A DNA stretch of 64,000 nt from Cycas panzhihuaensis. Taxonomy: Eukaryota; Cycadophyta. The stretch lies in contig CM041465.1 of NCBI GenBank assembly GCA_023213395.1, positions 20,212,001 through 20,276,000 of the forward strand, given 5' to 3'. This document shows, one piece after another, positions 10,971 to 22,701 of the stretch (positions within the stretch are counted from its first letter, which is position 1; every line of letters starts with the position of its first letter). The translations under genes were made by a program, and so were the position numbers. The notes beneath the pieces were generated by a model, which saw only the letters and a list, made by a program, of their open reading frames with translations, was not told the DNA's origin and did no database searches.

Positions 10971-12366
10971 AATAAGTTTTTTTCATTTTTAAACCTTATT
11001 TTTTTTAAATTTTTATTTTTTCATAGGGTTATTGGTGTTTTTTGGCCATAACTTCTATTTGGCTCATCGGTTTCAGACGAAACCTGTGCCATCAGATCAA
11101 AAATTTTCCGTAGATCAATTTCGACTGGTCATAAGACCGATTTGGTGCCCATTTGACCTCGTTTCACCCCTTTTAACATTGGACTTTCGAAATTTCAGCA
11201 GTTTTTACATTTTTAACAAAATCGGTTTTAGAAATTTGCTATTTATTGTTGGTAAATTGTTTTGTATCCGAATTTTTCCTATAGTGATCTCGTCATATAG
11301 AATCTAATACCCATCTTTTACTTTAATTTTTGACTTCATTTTCACTAATATTTTAATCGCTAAAATAAGAAAATTAGTTGTTTTTGCCTGTTTCTTGAAC
11401 ATTCTCCATAAAGATACTTGTCACTTTTTCACTATCATTTTTGCAATTGTTATCAGATGTCATTTCCGTAAACCGTTGGGAAGCTGACTCATTCTCTTCA
11501 ACTGATATATTTTGACATATTTTGCTTATATTTCAAATCAACTAAAGTTGAGTCATTTTATTGGCCTAAATCTGTTTTTTACACAGTTAATATATTCTTT
11601 CAAAATCTTCAATTGGCGAATATTAATTACTTCATCAATAATATTTGATCATTTTTCAACTTTTCTAAGGATTAATTAGTACTTTTATACAATTTTTTTG
11701 CCTACCACTGCTCTGTTAGGCTCCATAAGGAGGTCCTTTTCTTAGCATCATTCAAAGCGTGACTTATTGGTATCCTTTTTCAAAACCGTCTATTTTATTG
11801 GATTCACATTTCAGCAATCTACATATTGATAAAATTTTAAGCTATTCTGACCTCATTCAATATAGTTTTCAATCTGTTAAAGTTGAGTATATATATTCAT
11901 CCTAACAAGCTTGTCTTCCTTTCAAAAATTGTAAAGAAAATTCTAGTTCATATTTCCTTGTTTACTCAAGAGTTTTTGCTTGATCTTTCTACAAGCACTT
12001 TACATTATTTTGAACAAGTATTTATTTATAAGGCAATACATAAAAGTTGTTCTTAAAAGAAGTATTATCTACATTGAAGATTTATTATTCATTTGAGAAA
12101 TTGGCATCTGTTTATCTATTCTCAAAAGTTTATTTTAAATCTTGCATAAGTGAAAAGTTTTGAGCATCATTACCTCTTTTTGATTGTTTTACTTTAAAAG
12201 TGTATTAAAGTTCTTCTTCATTATTGGAAAATATCATCCTTCTTGCACTTATAAAAGAAAAATTGTATTTCTTTTCAAAGGCATCTTATATTTGTTTGAA
12301 GGACATTATATATTTTTTTGAAAAAAAAAGCAAAAAAGAGTTTTTTTTGTAAAAGTTTTCATTTCA

Positions 12367-12422
12367 TCTTGCTTAGAGCATTTTTTCTATTATCAAAAGA
12401 ATTTTTCTTTTTCTAAGCAAGA
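12367..12422. repeat. 11-bp perfect inverted repeat in copia leader
   Basis: TCTTGCTTAGA at 12367-12377 and TCTAAGCAAGA at 12412-12422 are exact complements separated by 34 bp of T-rich DNA. It could form a hairpin in the genomic RNA shortly before gag. Confidence 0.6.
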
Positions 12423-13042
12423 CCACATTGCTAAATAGATTAGTTTTCACATTAAATAAGATAAATCCCGAATTGAACCACACTTTTTTTCCAGCCTTGC
12501 AAGGGGAACGGTTAGGACCCCTGAAGTTACCACCCCGCACACGCTAATCGGCCTACTCATATTGGATGATGACAGCCATTAGCTATCAGGTGTATACGGT
12601 GGCGGTGAGTCTGAACCTTTCCTTTTATGGTGTTTGGAGACCAAGGCTAGACACGGAGGGTGAGTGCCTTTGGTTCGAGAACCTTCACCGCTAGATCTCG
12701 TTAGGCATAAATCCGTGGCGGTGGACCAACAATTGAGGGTGTTAGAACCTTCTTAGCGACGTCTTGAGGTATATAGAGCCTGGCGCTCGATCTGCGTATA
12801 AAGGTTTCTGTTTTGCCATCCGTGGCGGGCGCCATTGAGAATAGCAAGAAGGTTTCCCCAGGAGAAACATAAACTTAGAGCCTAATAGCCTTTCTAGGTC
12901 CTAGTTCATTTGTTCAAACTTTTGAAAACCTTGGGATATATATATTTGGAAATAATCTCTTTCATTTTAAGTTCTTTCAAATTTTCTACATTCAAATATT
13001 TTGCTATTGCATTTATCATATTTTATACAACCTTAATTTAAA

Positions 13043-14215
13043 ATGACATCTAGTTTTGGGAATATGATTATTCCTAAGTTTGATGGAAATAATTTTCTTA
13101 ACTGGAGTAGGAGGATGAGGCCCATCCTCATAGCAAATGAAATGTGGGATATAGTGAGAAATGGTTACAATGACTTAGGATCAAATCCAAGCGTCTTGAA
13201 AAAGCTACATACAAAGAAAATATAAAAAAAGATAATGAAGCCTTAGCCCTTATTTTTTGCGCTTTAGAAGATCATGTTTTTCCACGAGTTAGTGAATCCA
13301 TTAAGTCCAAAGAGGCTTGGGATACTTTCGACTTATATCTGAAGAAATGCATCCTCTAAACTACAAAACTTAAGAAGTAAGTTTGAAAATTTACGTATGA
13401 TGCCTCATGAATCAATAACTGAATTTATGACCAAGATTCAAGACATAGTTAACCAAATGAGGTCCCTTGGGGATACCTTAACCAAACAAAGAGTTGTTGA
13501 ATGAATCCTTCGATGTGTAGGAGCCGTTAGACGCTTTGAGATGGTAGCTACAAGTATTAGTGTATCTAAAGACCTAAGTACCCTCAAAATAGAACAACTT
13601 ACTGCTATGCTCATGTCCATAGAAGAGCAACAAGCTGCCAACGAAACCTTAGAACATGCCTTTGCTACAAAGGCCAACATTCAATCTAATCCTCAAGATA
13701 GCACTTCAAAACAAAATGAATCTCCTCTAAGGCGAAAAGATGAAAACCCTAGAAATGAACCTAGACAAAATCCTCCACGATACCAAGCTCCTCATAATAG
13801 ACAAGGCGACCCCACAACATGAAAACTCTCCAAGACATTCGAACACTCAAAGAAACCCTAACCAACAAAGACAAGTTGAAAATCATTCTTGTTGTCCACA
13901 TTGTCATGGGAACCCACAACCTTCTAGAACACCTCAAAACTATCGTGACCAACCAAGAAATACTCATACTCAATTCTATGAGGAAAGGGGGAGACCTTTC
14001 AACCGTGATCGCTCTCCACCAAGGAATCAACATCTTAGTTATGGAAAAGAGATCAACTATATTGCACTTATTGTCGTAGAAATGGTCACACTGAAGATAA
14101 GTGTTTTTCAAAACATGGACCACCCTCTAGAGGACATGTGTCAAACACATCAGAATCTAAAATCAACAATAGGTTATTTCTATCTAGTTTTTCAAACCAG
14201 GAAGAAGAGGATGAT
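13043..14215 (+). pseudogene. Nested copia gag with intact zinc knuckle
   Basis: Gag starts at the ATG at 13043 (MTSSFGNMIIPKFDG, then NFLNWSRRMRPILIANEMW), the usual copia gag N-terminus. It continues in shifted frames through KSKEAWDTF, HESITEFMTKIQDIVNQM and SIEEQQAANETLEHAFATK. A Q/N/R/P-rich linker follows, then a complete C-x2-C-x4-H-x4-C knuckle (YCTYCRRNGHTEDKC) at 14060-14104. Frame changes lie near 13220, 13340 and 13820, and a stop at 13502. The protein would form the particle and bind RNA through the knuckle. The intact knuckle next to broken frames points to fairly recent inactivation. Confidence 0.85.
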
Positions 14216-14390
14216 AGTTGGTACATTGATTCTGGTTGTTCCACCCACATGACCCATAAAGAACAATTATTTCAAACTTTGGATATAAATAAGAAAGGGT
14301 CTATTATGTTTGGAGACAACACTTCTCACCAATCGATTGGAAAAGGTAACATTGCCTTATTGGTGATAGTGGTGAATATAAATATTTAAA
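14216..14390 (+). pseudogene. Nested copia protease
   Basis: WYIDSGCSTHMT carries the intact D-S-G active site of the copia aspartic protease at about 14219-14254. The frame continues from the gag knuckle (14138-14389), then terminates. The later FGDN and LYVPALRKNLLSVG blocks are readable in another frame. The protease would cut the Gag-Pol polyprotein. Confidence 0.8.
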
Positions 14391-14606
14391 TGATGTTCTA
14401 TATGTCCCCGCTTTAAGGAAAAACTTACTATCGGTAGGGATGGATGATGGGACAAGACTATAAAATAATTTTTGACAACGGCGAATCGTCATTAAAGATA
14501 AGCGACAAAATGAAGCTATTGTTGCTAGGGGTATCATGACTAAAGATCGTTTATTTACACTTACTATCACCCCTCGGATACATATGCCCTTAGAACCACA
14601 AATACT

Positions 14607-15420
14607 ATGGATAGTGACCTATGGCATCGACGTTTCGGTCACCTTAATTATACAAGTTTAGCCCTTATGGAAAGATTAGATATGGTTAATGGCTTACCCC
14701 CTATTGATGTTAACAAAGAGTTGTGTGAGGATGCCTTCTTGGAAAACATCATAGAGAAAGCTTTCCAGACTTTAGCCATCGGGCATCTGCCCCTCTTCAA
14801 CTTATCTACACAGATATTTGTGGCCCAATGGCCACCCCCTCCTTGGCAGGTGCCAAATATTTCCTTACATTTATTGATGACTTTACAAGAAAGACTTGGG
14901 TGTTCTTTCTCAAATACAAATCGATGCTTTTGACCACTTTGTTGACTTCAAAACCCTCGTTGAGCGACACAGTGGATACCATATCCTCTCCGTAAGAGCC
15001 GATAATGGGGAGAATTTGCCTCTAATATCTTCAAGGATTCTTGTATCCAACATGGGATTAGGCGACAACATACCAACCCCTACACCCCACAACAAAATGG
15101 TGTGGTGAAAGGAAAACAGAACTATCGTAGAAATGGCACGTTGTATGCTTAAAGATAAAAACTTAGGCCATGAATTTTGAAAGCGATCCATACATGATCT
15201 ACTTACTTAATCGATGTTCCACAAAAGTTAGAGGAAGACACGGAAGAAGCATGGACGGGTTATAAACCTAGTATCCGTCATCTTAAGGTATTTGGTTTTT
15301 TTAGCCTATGCCCACATCACGACCAAAGTAGAACCAAATTAGATGATCATAGTGTAAAATGTATCTTTATTGGATATAGTGAATCATCAAAATCTTACAA
15401 AGTTTATGATCCCAAATCCT
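14607..15420 (+). pseudogene. Nested copia integrase
   Basis: The pre-integrase block DLWHRRFGHLNYTSLALMER opens the frame at 14607. After a frameshift near 14760 the core shows IYTDICGPM, FLTFIDDFTRKTWVFF and RADNGE, so the first two catalytic aspartates remain. The third block, around 15100, is disrupted by a frameshift between NGVV and NRTIVEMAR. The region from 15280 resembles the usual HLKVFG and FIGYSE stretch. At least three frame changes and one stop make it non-functional. Confidence 0.8.
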
Positions 15421-15536
15421 GAAAAGTTATTCTGAGTAGGGATGTCAAATTTCAAGAAGATACCTACTATCAAAATAATCACGAACAACAAAAGGACATT
15501 ACCATTAAGTTTAATGCATCAAATACATCCAAATAT

Positions 15537-16735
15537 GTGCCACCTATGTGGAGAAACTCTTTGGAAACTACTAGGGACACAACATCCCCTCAACCACCAT
15601 CACAACCACTACCTAAATGGGTTCACCGCAATCATGACTTAGGAAACATATTGGATAACAATCGAAGATCTACACGTTCACACAAAGTTAACTTTGCTCT
15701 AATGAGTAAGTTACTTGAAAGTCATGAGCCTCAAACATTTGGTGAGGCTAATCAACATGAGTGCTGGCAAAACGCCATGCAAGAGGAATATAAATCTATC
15801 GTTAAAAATGATACTTGGGAACTTGTAGACTTACCACCAAGAAAGAAAGCCATTGGAACCAAATGGGTTTATAAGACTAAGTTCCACCCTGATGGATCAA
15901 TTGATAAATATAAAGCTCGTTTAGTTGCCAAAGGATATGCCCAAAAAGAAGGCATAGACTATACCGAAACATTTGCCCCAGTTGTTAGAATGGAATCAGT
16001 TCGCATGATAATAAGTTTAGCCACCCAAATGGGTTGGCCTGTTTATCAAATGGACATAAAAAGTGCTTTTTTAAATGGTTACATCCAAGAAGATATCTAT
16101 GTCTCTCAACCCCTCGGTTTTGAAGTCAGGGGGGAAGAAAACAAAGTATATAAGTTAAAGAAAGCGTTATATGGTCTAAAACAAGCACCTAGGGCTTGGT
16201 ATTCCCGTATAGACACATATCATAAAGATCAAGGGTTTGAAAGATCTCAAGCAGATCCAAACCTATACACTAAAATTAAAGGAGATTCAATATTGATCGT
16301 AGGACTTTACGTGAGCGACTTAATTTATACCAGGAAATGACTCCCAACTCTTAAGTCAATTTAAAGAAGCTATGTGTAAGGAATTGAAATGATGACTTAG
16401 GTCTTATGCACTACTTCCTAGGATTGGAAGTGTGGCAAGATAAACAAGGAATATTTATATCTCAACGTAAATATATACTAGACCTTCTACAAAGATTTAA
16501 TATGACAAATTGTAAACCATTATCAATACCAGCAGAAATTGGAATTAAACTCTCTAAGACAGATGACTCAACTTCAGTTGATCCCACTCACTATAGACAA
16601 CTGATTGGTAGCCTACTTTATTTAACCTCTACTCAACCTGATATAACATATTCTGTAAGTGTTGTATCTAGATTTATGCAGGATCCAAAGACATCCCATT
16701 GGCAAGTCGCTAAAAGAATCCTCGAGATACCTTAA
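15537..16735 (+). pseudogene. Nested copia reverse transcriptase
   Basis: A 267-codon frame (15537-16340) carries the copia polymerase: WELVDLPPRKKAIGTKWVYK, KARLVAKGYAQKEGIDYTET, FAPVVRMESVRMI, YQMDIKSAFLNG and YGLKQAPRAWY. The catalytic YVDD box reads YVSD at about 16310, which should abolish polymerisation. After a frame change the thumb region continues at 16406-16735 (MHYFLGLEVWQDKQGIFISQ, RQLIGSLLYLTSTQPDI). This is the best preserved coding segment of the element. Confidence 0.9.
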
Positions 16736-16779
16736 AGGGACTTGGACTTTGGACTATACTACAAACCTACATCCGAGTT

Positions 16780-17230
16780 TCGAGTTAGCAGATTCTGATT
16801 GATTAGGTGGTGATATTGATGATAGAAAATCTACTTCTGGTTATGCATTTAATATGGGATCAGCAGTAGCTTGGAGTTCAAAGAAACAAAATACCGTGTC
16901 CTTATCCACAGCCGAAGCAGAATATAAAGCCGCAGTGTTAGGTGCACGTGAATCAATCGGTTAAGAAGACTCTTACAGGATTTTCAAATTAAAGCAAAGG
17001 CCCACTAAAATTTGGTGTGACAATCGGGCGCTATTCAAATGACCAAAAATCCGGTCTTCCACGGAGTAACAAAGCACATTGAAACTCAATACCACTTTAT
17101 TCGGAACTTGTACAAGCGAGCAGATAGAGTTGACTTATTGTAGCAATCAAGATCAAACAGCGGATATTTTTACAAAGGCCTTGGGAAAAATCAAGTTTGA
17201 AAAGTTCAGAGATGATTTAGGAGTCATACA
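16780..17230 (+). pseudogene. Nested copia RNase H
   Basis: Blocks are [43 protein letters not shown] and, in the frame 17079-17324, QIELTYCSNQDQTADIFTKA. These are the usual copia RNase H motifs with catalytic D, E and D visible. Stops and a frameshift near 17040-17080 interrupt it. The PPT and 3' LTR follow directly. Confidence 0.82.
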
Positions 17231-17242
17231 CATTGGGCTTAT

Positions 17243-17251
17243 GGGGGAGAA
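17243..17251 (+). other. Polypurine tract of nested copia
   Basis: GGGGGAGAA ends directly at the 3' LTR start (17252). It would prime plus-strand DNA synthesis. Confidence 0.88.
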
Positions 17252-17582
17252 TGTTGGGAATAATCCCAATGTCAATGCACTAGAGCGCTTAGGGCCCCTC
17301 AAAGCCACCTTTGAGGGCCCCTAGGGCACCTTGAACAGATTCGTGCCCGGACCGACCACTCACGTGAGTGCATTATCACCGCTATTTATTTTTTATATTT
17401 TTTCAAACTAACCTTAATTGTTGTGCAGCTAGGGTGATGGCGCCCGATGCCTCCCCGAATCTCTATTTAAGGGTTGGGAATACCTCCCTGGTGTTTATTA
17501 ACACCGCCACTCTTTCGGAAATCGCCGTTGTACTCAAGATGAAAGTGTCGTGATGTCCTGCTCTGCTCCTCCGGCTCCATCA
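17252..17582 (+). repeat. 3' LTR of nested copia
   Basis: It matches 8951-9276 with scattered substitutions and small indels. The hairpin (17292-17321), G-box palindrome (17358-17369) and TATTTAAG are all conserved. Confidence 0.95.
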
Positions 17583-17587
17583 AAAGT
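17583..17587. repeat. Target site duplication AAAGT, right copy
   Basis: Second copy of the 5-bp duplication. The old copia integrase resumes here. Confidence 0.93.
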
Positions 17588-18720
17588 TTTTAAAAGTGCT
17601 ACTTGGGGACATATTCTAAAAGAAAGATGTAAGAACCTAGACCCTAAAATCTCTAAGTTCATCTTTATTGGATACAATGAAGAAAACAAAGCTTATAGGT
17701 TACTAAATCCCATCACACATCAAATCACAAGTCTATATGATGTTATTTTTTATGAAGAGGGATCTTCATCAAATTCAAATTAAATAGAAATTCCTATTGA
17801 AAGTTTGTTAACTAATACTTACTTAATAGTCCTTTTAAATAAACAAGCTAACACTAAAGTTATTAAAAATTTATCCATACAAGTCTAAAATTAGACATTA
17901 ATTGAACCTAATTTATTAGACCCGTCTACTTCTTTTAATAAATCTTCAAAAAATAAATAATTAGTTTGGGTATAGAAAACCCTTTCTGATACTAATTCTA
18001 ATGCTAGTGATCCATCAGATACCAGAAGAACTAGCTCATAAACATTACAAGCTAACTTTTTATTAGTGGCTAAAGTAATGGCCAGTAATAAACTCAAAAC
18101 TTATAAAGAAGCTTATCATAATCCCATATGGCAACAAGACATGCAAGTTGAGTATGATACTCTTTAGAAAAAATCAACTTGGAATTTAGTTCTATTACCT
18201 CTAAGTAAAAATTTAGTAGACTATAAATAGGTTTACCATACTAAATATAACTTACAAGGAGTAATACAAAATCATAAGGCTTGTTTAGTTTCCAAACGTT
18301 TTTCTAAGATTGATGGTATTCATTACACTAAAATCTTTGCTCCTATTACAAAAATGAATATAATTAAAACTACCATTACTCTTATAGCTAAATTTGGCTG
18401 ACAAATATATCAAATAGATGTAAAGAGTGCTTTTTTAAATGGTGATCTTAATGAAGAAATATATATGTCTCAATCACTTGGTTTTGTGTCTAATCCCAAC
18501 CTTGTTTGTAAACTTAAAAATCTCTATATGGTCTTAAACAAGCCCCTAGGTCTTGGTATGTTAACATCAACAATTATCTTCTTCAAAATAGATACACTAA
18601 ACATATTAGTGATCCTACTCTTTATTTCAAATGCCAAGATAATAAGATTATTATTTTAATTCTTTATGTTAATAATATTATAATAACTAGATCTCTACTC
18701 TCTCACACTCATTAATTAAA
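17588..18720 (+). pseudogene. Old copia integrase C-terminal part and reverse transcriptase
   Basis: The frame 17550-17783 gives ATWGHILKERCKNLDPKISK and FIFIGYNEENKAYRLLNP, the usual copia integrase tail, directly continuing the HLKVF motif cut at 8950. Reverse transcriptase follows: IWQQDMQVEYDTL, CLVSKRFSKIDGIHYTKIFA, YQIDVKSAFLNGDLNEEIYM. The catalytic box reads YVNN instead of YVDD (both aspartates changed by G-to-A), and several tryptophan or glutamine codons are stops. Confidence 0.78.
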
Positions 18721-19129
18721 ATTTATTTTAATTAGTAAATTTGAAATAATAGAATTAGGTCTCTTCCATTATTTTCTTGGCCTACAAATCTATCAATCAA
18801 AATCAAAAATATCAATTTCTTAACCTAAGTATATTTTGATCTAATAAAAAGATTCAATATGGAAAATGTTAGTTAGATGTAATGTTAGCAACTAATTGTC
18901 AAACTCCACCTTGTGATTCCACACTATATTATTAGTTAATAGGTAGTCTCATTTATGTAACCCGCACTCACCCAGATATCTTTTATGTTGTTACCTTGTA
19001 TTCCAGGTACATATAAAAACCTCATGATTCACATTAGAAAGTAGTAAAATGAATCTTACATTATCTTCAAGGTATAATTTATTATAGTCTAACATATAAC
19101 TTCTATAATATTGACCTTAAGTTAATAGG

Positions 19130-19570
19130 ATATATAGATTCAAATTGGGCAAGTAACTTGGATGATCAAAAATCCATAATTGGTTATGTCTTCTTCCTTG
19201 ACTCTTCACTGATCACTTGATCTAACAAAAAGATCCAATCATTAATATTATCTATGATAGAAGCTAAATATTAAGCCTTAGTTGAATCCAATAAAGAATC
19301 TCTTTGGATTAAAGTTATACTAAATGAACTTGGTTTGTTTTATGACTCTTCTATTTAAATAAATGTTGATAATCAAGGTGTAATTTCTATAACCACTAAT
19401 CTTATAGTATATTCTATAACTAAATACATAGATTTACATCAATATTTTATTTATAATCTTGTAATTAACAATGATATTAATCTATCTTATTGTCCTATAG
19501 AGTTGTAGATTATTGATATTCTAATAAATATTCTAATGAAGTCTTTGACTGCAGTTAAGTTCATCAAGTT
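19130..19570 (+). pseudogene. Old copia RNase H
   Basis: Recognisable pieces are YIDSNWASNLDDQKSIIGYV, an S-x-I-E-A-K-Y version of the STAEAEY motif, VDNQGVIS, and a C-terminal SYCPIEL...DILI block that should read ADIxTK. Stops interrupt each block. About 100 bp later come the PPT (AAAGGGGCA, 19661-19669) and the LTR. Confidence 0.68.
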
Positions 19571-19660
19571 ATAAGAGTTATTAAAGATTATTGAAGTCTT
19601 CATAAAAAAACAGATTGATATGCTAAAGTATTCATCATCTATTGTATAAAAGATAACATT

Positions 19661-20100
19661 AAAGGGGCATGTTAGAAATTATTTATATATTAATATTATC
19701 TTTTATAAAAATCATTATTGTAAAGCTTAATTATAAAGTTTATTTCATTATTGTAAAAGTTCAATGAAATGGACAGTCATCCATTTTAACGAGCTTCCTC
19801 TATCTTCTTAAATAATTATTCAAGAATCATTCTTACAAAGGTTGGTGAGGTTAGATATGTGGGTAGGAGGTTTGACAACCTAAGAGAGAGGATGGGATCC
19901 TCACCTATAAATTTATATTTTACTACTTTATTATTATAAAAATATGTTATTCTTAAGGTAGCTTTTTCTCCCTAAAGGGGTTTTCTACTTGCCAAATCTT
20001 TATGTAAACATGTGGTTGGATTCATGTCTAATATTGGTGATTATACTTGTGAATTTATAATGATACCCTCTCTCTAATAAAGGGCATGCTATGTACTATG
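19661..20100 (+). repeat. PPT and 3' LTR of old copia, end uncertain
   Basis: AAAGGGGCA is followed by TGTTAGAAATT at 19670, the usual terminal TG of a copia LTR. The LTR is AT-rich and contains TATAAATTTATA near 19908. Without a recognised 5' mate the right boundary cannot be placed; 20100 is only a guess. Confidence 0.5.
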
Positions 20101-22701
20101 TCTTATGCATGTGAATGAATTCTCTCTTATTATTTCCTCAAGATTTACTATTGATGATCATATGAATGTTATCTTGGCTTATATGATTATATTATATTTC
20201 CCTAATATCATATATTAAGGATATATAATGTGTTATTTTGTTTCCGATGTTGGTGTTGATAAAGATTGTTGTGAATATTTAGCTACTAATAGTAGAGATA
20301 GGTTTGTTATTACACCCAATTCTTGTTTTGTTTCTCCCACTTATATTTTGGTATATCACTTTAATAAAGGCTATTTATTTCACTATTTAAGCATACACTA
20401 ATCAAAATAGTGACTTGTATTACTATTGGAATCATGTAGTGGACAAAGTAGAGTATCTTAATCTATGTAAATGAATTGCACCCATGAGTTATGCACTTTC
20501 CTGTTATTAGCCTATAAACATGTAGACCAATATACAAAAGGCAACTTGGATCGACATAAGGAATAGTTTAAGTAACAATGGATCCTCCTTGCATAATTTT
20601 TTTTTTTTTATGGTATATTCAAAGCTTTTGTGTGTTAAGACACTTTTCTAACCTAAGAAACATACCCTAAAAGTGTAAAATCTATAAAGTAATAAATCCA
20701 AAAAAAAAAACATTAAAAAAAAAGCTAAAAAACATAGACCACAAAAACTAAAAAGAATATGAAGGGTAATCCCTTTCCTTTCTTACCCTTCATTCTTGTC
20801 TTTTTGATTTGGGTTGCTTATCAAGTTTGCTTATTTAATCATTTAGTTTTATGAGTGGGATAATATGGAGGAATGACAAGTATAAGTGCACCTAGGTCCT
20901 AGATTTCTTGGTTGCTTATTTCTTTTTTATCATGTTGCATGTCTGAATATACTTGTTTCCTCTATGGTACATACTTATTATGCTTAAATATGAGTAGGTG
21001 ATGCAATTTTCATTTGCTTCATGATGCTTGACTAAGAATACTAGTTTCACTTTGTTATTTAAAAGTGCTTGTTTCATTACACTAAACTTTGTATAGTAGA
21101 AATAACATATGTGAATATTATTGTACCTATACATGTGGACTCAAGATCCTTTATAGAGTTGACCTATTGTTAATGTATCATGTGAAAGAGGTTTAGGAGA
21201 TATAAGGAAACAAATTTTTCACTTTAGGTAGAGTAATAAAGAGAACTACAAGGAGTTCTTAGGTATTTAAGTAAGGCCCTTAGTTAGGATTTGTCAACTT
21301 TTACTAAGCATATTTAGTGATAAGTTAGTGTGTGAAATAAGGTGAGATTAGTCACTAATACCCAAGCTTTCATAACAATTGACTCAATACCAAGTGCATA
21401 AGAAATTTATAGGATACTTATAGATTTCTTCTTCTTTTTCCTTCCCACTTCTTATACTCCCCATATTTAATTTCTTTCTCCTTTATAACCTCTCTTGAGT
21501 CTTATCTTTATTCATACTCATCCAATTATTATCTACTCTTACCTTGTCATGCCATACATTAAGTCTTTCTTTAAGATAATTTTAGTCCTATTATCAAACC
21601 TTATTTGGTACCTTCCCCCTTATACACTCCTTCTTCCCATGAGAGGGATAGCTTGTTCAAGACCTCCCAAATCTTAAATGAACAAGCTCAAAGTAAGAAG
21701 AAAAAGTTTAAAACAAACTATATGTCATTCATTATATTTAAGAGACTAAATAACTCAAAGAAACTTGGGAAAACAAGCAAAAGGAATTTTAAAAGAGGTT
21801 GTTATAAGATGGTGGTAGAATGAGACTTTAAATAAATATGAATAAGTTGAAAAATCAAGTGAAAAAGAAGTAAGCAAGCAACAAGAAATAGACTTTATGG
21901 AGGGCATTCCAAGCAAAAGTAAGATAGATAATTACTAAAATGAATAATCAAACAAGAACTTAAGAAAATATAGTCCAAATAAGCACTCACCATCTAGTGA
22001 ATAAATAAGCTATTTTCATTATCCAAAAAGAACTATCAAGTAAGTTAAGAGAACCTTAAAATAAGCATAAGAAAGCTTCCTAATCATTTGAACTAAGTAA
22101 ACATCAATTAAGAAAGTAAAGGTAGTCTAAAATCCAACTATATAACCTTAGAGCATAGAGGAACACCACCCCCCCACCAAATACAAGAAGGCATTTTATA
22201 GGTTAAGAACTCTAATAAATTCCCTTTTTTTAATTAAATCTCACTAATAAAACTCTAATAAATTCTAACACTTTTTGCCTAAGACAACATTCTATTTACT
22301 TCTAGTATTATCAAATTGGTTATTGGTATATTTGTAGGGATGGGATGTCCAATAATAAGATCTAGAATATGTAGAAAAAGGGAAAATTTACCTTTTGATT
22401 TCATCTACAAAAAACTATGGCCTTCTCCATAAACCACAATGAATTTTTCATGTCATCTTAGTTTTCTATGAAGATTGTGGTTTGTGTTTTGCAAGAGCTT
22501 TAATTAAAAAATATACTTTTGCAATAGTAACTATAGTATAAAATTGTACATTTTTAGAAAAGTCAAGATAAATAAAAAACAATAAAAGCAATAGAGTTTG
22601 ATAAAAATAAATAGGAGATTAAGGGATTTTTGGGGAAGCCAAACCATTTCAACTTCAAGGTTTACTTTTTCTCTAACTTTGTATAATTTTGAGTTTGCAT
22701 C
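20101..22701. other. AT-rich intergenic or unrecognised repeat DNA
   Basis: Nothing codes convincingly. T13 near 20610 and A-runs at 20701-20730 are present. The longest frames are 60-72 codons and look like chance. It may hold strongly decayed LTR sequence of the Tat-like family, but I could not align it. Confidence 0.5.

Larger units (their letters stand above)
9291..13042 (+). other. 3.75-kb leader of nested copia
   Basis: There is no retroelement domain between the PBS and gag. Composition falls into blocks: C/T-rich at 9660-10350, strongly AT-rich at 10960-12480, and more GC-rich at 12490-12900. A 158-codon frame at 9822-10298 is hydrophobic and leucine/serine-rich as expected of C/T-rich DNA; I do not call it a gene. 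A tRNA-like A box and B box lie at 10895-10941. Imperfect tandem units lie at about 10499-10645. Whether this is original leader or a later acquisition cannot be told here. Confidence 0.7.
8951..17582 (+). mobile_element. Complete Ty1/copia retrotransposon nested in the old copia element
   Basis: The element is 8632 bp, bounded by 326- and 331-bp LTRs that both start TGTTGGGAAT and end CTCCGGCTCCATCA, with AAAGT on each side. It has a PBS at 9279, a PPT at 17243, and gag, protease, integrase, reverse transcriptase and RNase H in copia order on the plus strand. The LTRs differ by roughly 5 percent by eye, so insertion is fairly recent compared with its host element. The 3.75 kb between the PBS and gag is unusually long. 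Frameshifts in gag, protease-integrase and RNase H and an altered reverse transcriptase site make it defective. Confidence 0.95.
6850..20100 (+). mobile_element. Old Ty1/copia element, split by a younger copia insertion
   Basis: Degenerate copia domains run in the usual order: gag, protease, integrase, reverse transcriptase, RNase H, PPT, LTR. They are interrupted from 8951 to 17582 by another complete copia element. Removing that insertion, with one AAAGT duplication, makes the integrase frame continuous. The 3' LTR begins at 19670; its end near 20100 is not defined. The 5' LTR was not recognised. Many TGG, CAA and CGA codons have become stops, and catalytic residues are lost, which shows long decay. 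Confidence 0.75.

Noticed and set aside
13761-14123. 120-codon minus-strand frame
   Set aside because: Shadow of the copia gag linker and zinc knuckle on the plus strand.
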